Shown one piece after another: positions 22,186 to 31,116 of a stretch of 64,000 nt of DNA. The notes under the pieces are model-generated. The model saw only the letters and a list, made by a program, of their open reading frames with translations. It was not told the origin of the DNA and ran no database searches. How positions within the stretch are numbered: the stretch's first letter is position 1; every line of letters starts with the position of its first letter. The translations under genes were made by a program, and so were the position numbers. The DNA comes from Pseudopyrenochaeta lycopersici (taxonomy: Eukaryota; Ascomycota; Dothideomycetes; Pleosporales; Pseudopyrenochaetaceae): assembly GCA_003313425.1 (NCBI GenBank), contig NHZP01000014.1, positions 620,001 through 684,000 on the forward strand, written 5' to 3'.

Positions 22186-24156
22186 TCATGTCTCCTTTCT
22201 GTAAAACCTCTTCATTTTCTCCACAAAACCTGATTTTTTCTCTCCGGTTGGCCTACGTTCGATTTCGACAGGCTGGCCATCGACACCAGTGTTCGTAACT
22301 GCATTTTGTTGTTTTCCAAGGTAATAGTCTGTTACAGATTTAGCATTTACTTGTAATCTCATATCGGAGAATAGAAGAAATTTACCTGGCATGCAAAACG
22401 AAAATATGACTGGCAATATGTTGAGCACAACGGCAGTGAGGAAGAGGATTCCATTCACCCGAGTATAGGCTCGCACTGCGCCCTGACGGATGGGGTCTTC
22501 CCAATCATATTTTGTACGTAAAGTTTTGATACTACCGTATATCGTTCTTAGCGTCTTCTCTGGAACTTCTGGCATCTCTTCGCGCATATACGGCAACATT
22601 CTATCAGTCCATATCGACGCTGCAATCGTATATCCAACTGAAGACGCGAGGGTTGTCCATAATGACAATATCGCAATGGCACTGGAGAGGTCCTCGTGCG
22701 GTACCGACGCCTGAGAACCGACTCTTGCACCAATAACTGTGAATGCGCCACAACCTAGTAAGAGCTGGGACACAACGAGTGCTCCAGTGCTTTGAGTGCT
22801 GCGGACCTCGGTTGTCATGAGAATGCAATTGCCGATGAGCTTCAAAACCGCACCGAGAACCATGAGTGACTTGTATCGATGTGAAAACCGGTGAATTAAG
22901 CCACCCAGGGGGCCGAACAAGCAAAGAACCAGCGTGGTTATATTTAAGAACGTATTCCATGTATAGTTGCTCCAATTCTTGATGATGTATACATATGACG
23001 AGAAGTAGTTTGATCTCGTGGAACTTCCCATCTGGCCAAAAATGTCGACAAGTAACGCACATATGAATGCTCGGTTTCGGAAGATGCGACGCGTCATTAT
23101 AGGCTTTGGCGCAATGAGGATTTCGAACGCGGCGAATATACCGAGAATGATGAAGCCGATAACTAGCATTGCAATCATAGACGGGTTGCTCCAGCCGCCC
23201 TTTGCTGTTTTTGCGAGATTGAATGATAGCAGAACAAGAGCGAAACCAAATCCTAGAAGAATCAAGCCAGCAAGATCGATGTCAATGACTCCCCGCCACG
23301 CGAGATTAAGATAGTCTTTACCACCATGGACTTTAACACCCTCACGCCGTGCTATTCCAGCTTCACCAAAGCTAATAGCACCAAGCTTATCTGCGCGCCG
23401 CTGAACGCCGTATAGAGTCCAGATAGCCGGAACTAGAAGAACAGGCATCATAATTGCGAACATGCCTAGGCCCCAGCGCCAGTGATCCGGGATCATTGCG
23501 TTTGCAATGAAGCCATTGATGAACACAGTTATGATGAATGGACTGCTCAATAATCCACTCCAAAATGCGCGCCACTCGAGCGGTGTCAGATCTGCTACGA
23601 TGATGTCGCCCAATAGATCGAGTCCCGACTTGCCGAAGGCAGTGAAGGAGATGCCGATGATGTACGCGCCGATGTTGTAGCATGTAGCGGCCACAATGAA
23701 TCCGATAACATAAAACAGTAGGACTATTACGTAGCATGTCGGCCGGCTCGTGATATCAGACAGCTTTCCGATGAAAGGCTTCGAGATGGCGCGGATGATT
23801 GAGGCAGCAGTGTTGACCGCACCAATCTCAGCGTGATGTGAGAAAGCCGAGGCAGCGATTACAGTGAATTGCGAAGTTATGCCTTGGTCAAGGGCATACC
23901 CAAACATACTCAGACCGACAGAGGCCCCGAGGATGATCAGGAGCATGCGTCCCGACTTGCCGGAATGGTAGAGGACATGACTGAATCGTTCAACCTTCTT
24001 CACACCAGGAGTTTGAGACTCGGCATGTAGCTTCTGAGGATCATCCTCAAGCTCATGACCAGCCTGAACTATAGCATCGTCCTTTTCCTGCGGATGGCTG
24101 TGGGAAGGGGAGGTAGATTGGTCTTGTGGAAGGGTCGAGATCTCCTTTGGGGCCAT
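22186..24156 (-). CDS. Siderophore-type MFS transporter (SIT/ARN family)
   Basis: A plasma-membrane carrier expected to import ferric siderophores by proton symport. The single exon encodes 656 residues, a normal length for the family, with about 14 hydrophobic helices between charged, cytosolic ends. Family landmarks include SGKSGRMLLIILGASVGLSMFGYALDQGITSQF in the first helix region (residues about 60-90), KPFIGKLSDITSRP as the loop 2-3 motif, and AFGKSGLDLLGDIIVADLTPLEWRAF. The C-terminus (EKKSGFVEKMKRFYRKET) is basic, as usual. It is divergent from an esterase gene across a 635-base shared promoter with GATA elements, which fits control by an SreA-type iron repressor. Substrate cannot be told from sequence. 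Confidence 0.88.
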   Translation of the reverse strand: MAPKEISTLPQDQSTSPSHSHPQEKDDAIVQAGHELEDDPQKLHAESQTPGVKKVERFSHVLYHSGKSGRMLLIILGASVGLSMFGYALDQGITSQFTVIAASAFSHHAEIGAVNTAASIIRAISKPFIGKLSDITSRPTCYVIVLLFYVIGFIVAATCYNIGAYIIGISFTAFGKSGLDLLGDIIVADLTPLEWRAFWSGLLSSPFIITVFINGFIANAMIPDHWRWGLGMFAIMMPVLLVPAIWTLYGVQRRADKLGAISFGEAGIARREGVKVHGGKDYLNLAWRGVIDIDLAGLILLGFGFALVLLSFNLAKTAKGGWSNPSMIAMLVIGFIILGIFAAFEILIAPKPIMTRRIFRNRAFICALLVDIFGQMGSSTRSNYFSSYVYIIKNWSNYTWNTFLNITTLVLCLFGPLGGLIHRFSHRYKSLMVLGAVLKLIGNCILMTTEVRSTQSTGALVVSQLLLGCGAFTVIGARVGSQASVPHEDLSSAIAILSLWTTLASSVGYTIAASIWTDRMLPYMREEMPEVPEKTLRTIYGSIKTLRTKYDWEDPIRQGAVRAYTRVNGILFLTAVVLNILPVIFSFCMPGKFLLFSDMRLQVNAKSVTDYYLGKQQNAVTNTGVDGQPVEIERRPTGEKKSGFVEKMKRFYRKET

Positions 24157-24463
24157 AATGACAAAAAAACCAGGGTTGAGTAATTAAGAGAGCTACAGGG
24201 AAGAACAGATAAGCACCTACCAAAAAGTCTTATACATATACCCCCCCTCGTATGCCTTCGCACTCACACTCACGCCATTGCCAGTCGGCAAGTAGAATTT
24301 TGCTCATCCTTCAGCTTCTAGTGCTCAAAATTTCTGCTGCAGCTAGTATCAAATCATTTCCATGGCTGAAGCTTCAATACGAAGTAGAATCCTGACAATG
24401 AACAGAGCTAGCACTTGTTAAGCTCATAATATATCCAGACATGTAGATCATGCGCTTAAGATT

Positions 24464-24474
24464 GATAAGATAAG
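24464..24474 (+). promoter_or_regulatory. Tandem GATAAG element
   Basis: GATAAGATAAG contains two overlapping GATA-factor cores. Such pairs are bound by fungal GATA regulators (nitrogen or iron). It lies about 310 bases upstream of the transporter start. Confidence 0.4.
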
Positions 24475-24550
24475 ATGCAAATTCTCGGCTTGGCTGTCGA
24501 TCAACCCCGCCCACACGAGGAGTCGCATTCTTGCTAGCCATTAAGCGATC

Positions 24551-24559
24551 ATCTGATAA
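24551..24559 (+). promoter_or_regulatory. SreA-type iron-response site (ATCTGATAA)
   Basis: The nonamer is an exact match to ATCWGATAA, the extended GATA site known for SreA/Sfu1/Urbs1-type repressors of siderophore genes. It stands about 395 bases upstream of the siderophore-type carrier and 230 bases upstream of the esterase. The function here is inferred from the motif and its neighbour. Confidence 0.55.
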
Positions 24560-24791
24560 GATGGGGCCGCGGGTAACTAGGAGTACCTGCTGGATGTAGT
24601 ATATAATAAAACAGCATGGGTGGCGTGTCGTAATCCACATGGAGCGGGTTGCCGTGTAATTACGTTCCTTTCACTTTCACTTCCGTTCCGTTCGGATGTC
24701 TTTCGGCTGTACGAGAACAACGTAGGAACGGGCACCACTTGGCTTATCTGGACGAACATCATCCATATCCTCATTGCTTAATTCCAGTGAC

Positions 24792-25893
24792 ATGGCTGAA
24801 CAGTACCGCAAGTATGCTGTACCGCATCATCAATGGGCTGATGTAAGATGGCTTTCTCTCCTCACCAATTATGCACGGGATGCCGCTTTCGGTAAACCTT
24901 GTGCTAATATTGTGCATAGTTCCCCGCCAATCTCCCACAAGGCACTCGCATAGATCGCATGACGCGGGATCGCAAATCTATTGAACCAGAGCCAGCTCTT
25001 GAGATCGATGAGTTCATCATCAAAGCCAGCGACAACTATGATATCCGGGTGCGCTCATACAGACGGAAGGCTTTGAGCGGTTCGTTACCTCAAGATTTAC
25101 GGGCATCGGAGGAGAAGTACTAATATAATCGCATTAAGATGCACCGCTATTCCTCTATATGCATGGTGGCGGTTTCGTTACTGGCTCCTTAGAAACAGAC
25201 GATAAAACATGCCGTGCTATTGCTAAAGCCATTTCTATCCACATTCTGAGCATCGAGTATCGCCTAGCACCAGAGCACCCTTTCCCTGTAGGCTTTGAAG
25301 ACTGTTGGGATGTCATTTCCTGGGCCACTACAGCATCCGCATCTTCTGAGCTGTCGCTAGATCTTGGGAAAGGCTTTCTAGTAGGCGGGACATCCGCAGG
25401 CGCGAACTTTACCGCAGGCTTAGCACACAGGTATCAAGGCCAGGAAATCTCGGGCAAGGCCAAGATTACTGGGTTGGTATTTTGGGCGGGCAGCTGGTGC
25501 CATCCCGATGTACGACCGCCGCATCTCAAGAGCTACATCCTTTCCGTGGACGAAATCGACGATGCACCTGGGCTGACGAAGTCGAGTATTGAGTACTTTT
25601 GGAAGAAGTATGGTGCTCCAAAAGATGATAAAAGATATTCGCCGTTACTGGAAGAGCAATGGCACGGCGTGGCAGAAAAGGCATATTTCGCCATATGTGG
25701 ATGGGATCCACGGCGGGATGAAGCGATTGCGTTTGTGAAGATTTTGAGAGAGAATGGTTTGGATGTGAAGGAAAAAATATATCAAGGGCTGCCACATGGA
25801 TTTTGGACGACTTGCCCGTATTTGCCTGTTAGTGAAGGTTGGGAAAGGGACGCTATAGAGGGAATCAGGTGGATGCTTGAGAAAAGGCAATGA
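24792..25893 (+). CDS. HSL-type alpha/beta hydrolase (alpha/beta hydrolase fold-3 esterase)
   Basis: A probable intracellular carboxylester hydrolase. Exons 24792-24842, 24920-25079 and 25139-25893 give 321 residues. The oxyanion-hole motif HGGG (79-82), YRLAPEHPFP, nucleophile elbow GGTSAG with Ser156, Asp260 in GWDPRRDE and His290 in GLPHGFW give a full catalytic triad. There is no signal peptide. The first intron is standard (GTAAGA...TGCATAG). The second has a weak donor (GTTCGT) but a TACTAAT branch site, and removing it joins the frame exactly at APLFLYMHGGG. The gene shares its promoter with the siderophore-type carrier. An esterase beside such a carrier could hydrolyse ester-bonded siderophores after uptake, but this family also detoxifies many other esters. 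Confidence 0.82.
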
Positions 25894-26322
25894 ACCACTG
25901 AGATATGGGATCTACATAGAATGAGTCATACCATGTCTGAAACAATTTCTAGTTACTTCATCAGAATCACTTCAAGCACAGAAAGCTGTTGTCCTTGTTG
26001 CTCCTAGTCACACTGGCAAAGTCACCACTTCAGAAAAGAAAATCTCAAGACATCAATGAGCATGGCTTCAATACGTCCTCAGTGAAGTTTAAGCCTCATC
26101 CATGACACATCGAGCAACGCATTGTATCGCTGGCACGGTCTCATTACGCCTGTATAAATGCTCTGACCGGGTGCCTACTTTGCGCTTTTCCTCTGCCCAG
26201 CTCGCAAAACCTTACGGATCAGACAGAAGCCAATTTTCAAGATACAAAGACCACAATCTTACAGCATATTTATCAAGCATAGTACGGGCAACATTCTTAA
26301 CACGGAAACTCCCTGAAACCAC
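25894..26322. other. Intergenic region
   Basis: About 430 bases between two + strand genes. A longer open frame starting at 26102 overlaps the small cysteine-rich gene in another frame and is taken as its shadow. Confidence 0.35.
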
Positions 26323-26517
26323 ATGTATCCATATCCTTCGAACTCACACTCTAGCCTCGCCAGCTACACGTTCACCTGTCCAGATCCAAAATGCGGAAGA
26401 TCCAACATCGTTCACAACTGTCCCAGAAGTCCATACCCGAACTTCCAATACCAGTTCCGATGCGCGCATTGTGGCGCACAGATAATTAGTGGACAGTGGC
26501 AGGAGTATACTGGTTAG
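26323..26517 (+). CDS. Small zinc-ribbon-like protein, 64 residues
   Basis: A short single-exon frame with five cysteines arranged as C19-x4-C24-x8-C33-x13-C47-x2-C50, ending in RCAHCGAQIISGQWQEYTG. The pattern looks like a small treble-clef or zinc-ribbon domain, and the aromatic NFQYQFRC between the Cys pairs is protein-like. I cannot name the family. The gene converges with the Zn2Cys6 regulator. A longer frame on the same strand (26102-26485) overlaps it, but has no cysteine pattern. Its small size leaves real doubt. Confidence 0.5.
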   Translation: MYPYPSNSHSSLASYTFTCPDPKCGRSNIVHNCPRSPYPNFQYQFRCAHCGAQIISGQWQEYTG

Positions 26518-26687
26518 CATGGAAATTGAACTCCGAATATGAGGATAACCATTTGTAGCAGATAATTGGAATAGTGACTTCCAAGAGGTCGAATGCTAAT
26601 GACGGAGAGATATGGGGAGGGGAGGGGGGAAGAGCTTTGTTTTTGGCACTTTCACAACTTATGAAGTTTGTAATATTTATGAGCGCC

Positions 26688-29238
26688 CTAGCTACTACTT
26701 GACCATGCGGGTGAGATTTTGTCGTCGACCGTGGAATCAGGTTCAGATACTACACCAACCCACGCAGGAGATATACATGCATTTTTTGGTGTATTAGCTG
26801 AAGAGTCCGTGGAAGTGTTTGGACTCTGAGGCCACCAACTGGAGGCCAAGCATGGATGACTATCTGTGTAATTATCAATGATACCCTGATCGCGCCTCTG
26901 GGTCTTCGAGAATGCCGAAGCCTTGTGCGTACTGTCGAGAAGAACAGTTGACGTGTGTGAAGTACTTGGCCACCATCCCGACGTTGAGCATAAGTTTCTG
27001 CCAGTGCTATGAATGAAATCTGTAGGCCTTATTGATGACCCGCTCGGAGCCACGGATGCATTTTTGTCTGTTTCATCAAAAGACACATCCGATAACGCAC
27101 TCGAACTTCCTCTGAAAGGTAATTCTTGTACGTTCAAATAGTCTCTCTGCCAGCGCCCTTCTGGAGTAATAGGATTTGGGCTTTGCTTTCGAGGACTTTC
27201 TCCGAGATCATAGCGTTGCTGATAACTCCCTGTTCGGTTCTCGTAGTCCAGTTTCATCACCATTTCACCATCTTCAGCTTCAAATCGTACACGGACTGGT
27301 AGCCAATCGGGTATCTTCTCGCCAGCCATAGAGTCAAGTGCTTCAAGCAGAGGTTGCTCCTCTACAACGCTAACGGCCCATTGCTTGTGGATGCGGTTGC
27401 ATTGGTCGACGAGCCAAGCTTTCATGCGTTTTGCCCGCAAGATATCAAAGGTGGTTGCGACGCTATTGATCCTGTCGGGGTCTGGACTAGAGGACATAGT
27501 GGTATTAAAATTGCGAATCGTTCTATGCCAAGGGCCGATCGAGATCTGAAGTGGGGTGTGCAGGCGCAACGGCACAAGCGGCAATTTCTGAGAAACCGAG
27601 TCCGCCCATGGTAATGACTTTGCCAATTGCAAGGCGGCATTAACATCTATGTTCTGTATCACATCAAGTGCAGGTAGCAGAGACATTGCAGTTTCTGTGG
27701 GGAAATGGCGATACAAGGTATCGATCATCCCACAGAGGACATTTTGTAACATCCAATAGCGTGTGCAGAGTATTGTGCTCTGTACTGATTCGAATAACAG
27801 AGTATCTGGCATAATGTCAGCCATCTCCGGGTCCGTCGGCTCTGGCAATACTGTGATTGAGGTTTGCAGAAGCTCTGCTACTTGACTCGGGAGATCGATT
27901 TGCCATAGTGATTCAGCGTGCGATACAGCGGATGCGAGAGTGCTTCTGTCTTCTGGGTTCATGATTGCATGCCGGATCAAGCAGACTAGACGTGGACATT
28001 GGATAAAGACGTGCATAATAGCCATGGACGCCCTTTGGGACGCTGAAAGCGATAGGTCATCGGAGCCAAATGCCGGTGGGTACGATGATGACAGATAGAA
28101 ATCATTATCATAAACTGATTTACGGCCTGCGAGCATTGCTTCGTTGACCTATTCTATGCATGAGTAACTCGATCGCAACAGCAGCGATTAAATCCTTACA
28201 TCATCGATATAAGTGTTGTCGATGAGATTCCAGTAATGCTCATCATCAACGTTCGACACGGCGCCTGATTTGAGCAGTTCTGCTAGCCCGAATGCGTGTA
28301 TCGCGTGGTACATCGTGTCAATACCCATAAGCGCCTTTTGATCATCAGGGAAAATCGTTCATGCTTCATTTTAGGCAACTACACATACCTCCGCCGCATA
28401 ATGCATCTTAGTAGCCAAGAGCACCTCGTAACTCGGGCCGCTCTGAGAGTTTAGCACAACAAGTTGGAGCTCTCTAAGCGCTTTTGCCTTTGATGATCGC
28501 GCCAATTTTCGCTTCGAATGAGTGTCGTCCCAATACATGGCATAGCTGTTGACAAGGAACTCAACCGCAAGATCCAGCATTCTGTTATAGCCAATTCGTG
28601 ACGGTATTGACTGTATCCAAGTGCCCAAGATTGACAATGGCTGCTTTTGGGAAGTCTCTGAGCCTAGCATATTGATATATCTGGCTATGAGTGTGGCCTC
28701 AGGTGAGGACGGTTGAACAGCCATCAAACTGGACTCGTGCTGTAAGTGTTCAAGGTAAACTTCGAGCACACGCTTTTGATGAGCTTCCTTCTTCTTGGAT
28801 AGGCGAATTTTGGGCTTAGATATCGGCGCCAGTGTCTGGAATAAACCCTGTCCGCTCTCTGCCTCCCTCTCGGTTGTGACCCGCAGATCTGAGGGTGTTG
28901 AGCCTGAAGAGGTACTTTCATCGGTCAAAGGGCCCAGGGCATATACTACGGGTGCAGTCTTTGACTTGCCATGTTTTGTCAACTGGTTTGGATCTTGCAC
29001 CACGAATGCCGACGCTTTTCCATAAGAATATGTGCATGGCCGAGCCTTTTTTCGGCAAGCACCACATTTTGGTCGCTCTTCATCGCACTACAAATGATTT
29101 AGCAGGAATTTCCATAGGAGACGATGCTATGGCATTATCGTAATTGAATCTTATGTCACTTGCAACACCGAGCATCGGGGAGATAGTTACCTTGACCTTC
29201 CGCTGTCGGCATGTATCGCACTTGCCTGTTTGCGTCAT
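26688..29238 (-). CDS. Zn2Cys6 fungal transcription factor
   Basis: Four exons on the minus strand (29238-29191, 29087-28389, 28334-28200, 28148-26688) give 780 residues. The N-terminal binuclear cluster is complete, with cysteines at 7, 10, 17, 24, 27 and 34 in C-x2-C-x6-C-x6-C-x2-C-x6-C spacing. The first intron splits it after RQRKVK, a very common place in this family. A basic stretch follows (RLSKKKEAHQKR, near residue 105). The middle region (IPSRIGYNRMLDLAVEFLVNSY, QLVVLNSQSGPSYEVLLATK, IDTMYHAIHAFGLAELLKSG) resembles the fungal-specific regulatory domain of C6 factors. The C-terminal 180 residues are Ser/Thr-rich and likely disordered. Target genes are unknown; the nearby esterase and carrier are possible but unproven. 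Confidence 0.87.
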
Positions 29239-31116
29239 GCTAGGTGCTTCGCAGAGTAATAAGCAGTATTGAGGGGTCTCGAGGAGAGGCAACAACAGAA
29301 CTAGAAGACTGCTGTCGTCACACTAGCATGGGGAGGATGAAGGATGGGTGGGGCGTTTGAAGACTGCAAGAACGATGCTCCCGTACAGTGGGGTCAAGTT
29401 GGCCAGGGCTCAATGATTAGCACAGTCTGCATCCTCTCAAAGGCGGAAAGCACTGTTTGACAGACCCTATACGGAGATTGAGAGCGATGCGGCTGACATG
29501 CACTGCGTTATTAGGTTGCGATTGAGTCACGGGAACGGGTGAAGAAAGGATCGAAGGTTGGAGGCTAACTCGATGCAGTTAAGATGACGCGCCTAACCTT
29601 TCTGAGTATCCCTTACTGATGCATGCAACCCACACAACGACTCGTACTACGAAAGCTTAATGCGCATCTCAGCCTCAGCATTCTCGAGTATCTGCAGGCG
29701 CCATATCGTCATCCTCCTTGCATTTCCCCGAAAATCAACAGCTATCTCGCTCATTTTTGCAGCGAGTATGACATGCACTGAATCTTACGATGGTGGCGGA
29801 ATTTCTAATTTAAATTCCCATTAACCTACTCAACAGGCACACATTAATTTTAGAATGATACAGATATTTTAGTGTGTTGTGCAGTTCCGAGAGTAACAAG
29901 CCAGTGGTTGCTCAGCTCCAACCGCACGAGTTTGACGTTTCACGGCAGAAACCCACTGCTCAATGCGGTTGTGGCTAACACGTCGATTGATGATATAGAT
30001 CTGTGGCTGGCAAGGGCTTCCATGGCCATAGCATCGATTTTTCCGTCGTATATGACTATATTAAGACAAGGGCAAAGAACGCATATCGTGAAGAATACCG
30101 GATTAAGACGCCCAGCAAGCGACCACTGTTATCCGAAACCACAGCAGAGAGTTCATGACAGGTATTAAGGCCCTTTCAGTCTGCCAGAACTTCCAGCTCA
30201 CAATAATAAGCTGCCACCATGACGAGAAAATTGCAATTGCCTCGTGCTAAACATCCACTGAGCAGGTGGCTTGAGATGTGCTTTCAAGCAAAATTCGAGA
30301 CCGCTGAGGCCCGGGACTAGATCTACTCAATACTAGGAATCCGTTCTGACTGCCAAAAAGACGAAACTGTTCCAATTATGCAATGATCCCGGCTAGCCCT
30401 CACTTCGAAACTCGGACTGTCTTTCCATGATGATTCATTTGATTCCGCCACTGGGCACTCAATATCGATATGATCATTTAAGCTCGACAAGCGCATGAGG
30501 TCAAGGATAAAACTCTCCAATCCGCTCCGCTGCGTTACGACAAACTTCGTCGTCCCTTCAACAACAAGTGTTGATGGCATCTGGTCGTTTAGACTAGCGT
30601 CAAATCACTGCCCATGGAGTACTGCTGGATTACCCTTCGACATCTGGGATTCTGAGTTGCAAGTATCAAACCAAAACTTGTTGGATCCGCTGACAAACGG
30701 CAGAGTTCATATCAAACGCATCCGCGGTAAGCGTTGATTGGAGGCCTAATAAATGAGAGGCTATGTTACCGAGGATCTGGGATTCAGATAGCCATACGTC
30801 CCTAGGAAATGCCGTTATAGCTTGTACATGCGATCGAGTACTACAGCAAGAAATGTATGACCGCAACGCAGGGCAGAAGGAAACCACAAGCATTTCTTGT
30901 CGTCTATAACTAGTCCGCATCAACACAACAGGGCATACTAATTTCGGATTCAAGCCACAAGAATAATGATCAAATACGGCGATTATTACGATAACAATTG
31001 GAGGTCTATACTCCATGTAATGCTAGTTCTTTTCCAACCCAGACCGCTATGCAATGCAATTAATCAAGAATGTAAATATCTTCGCTTTTGCTATCAACAC
31101 CACACGAAAGTCGTAC
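29239..31116. other. Long intergenic region upstream of the Zn2Cys6 gene
   Basis: About 1.9 kb between two minus-strand genes. The part near 29240-29600 should be the promoter of the regulator. The rest has only short, unconvincing frames and no repeat that I can see. Confidence 0.35.

Larger units (their letters stand above)
24157..24791. promoter_or_regulatory. Shared promoter region of transporter and esterase genes
   Basis: The two genes diverge from this 635-base segment. It contains several GATAA cores: one at 24208-24213, a double GATAAGATAAG at 24464-24474, and ATCTGATAA at 24551-24559. A TATA-like stretch (24231-24240) sits about 75 bases before the transporter start. Confidence 0.5.
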
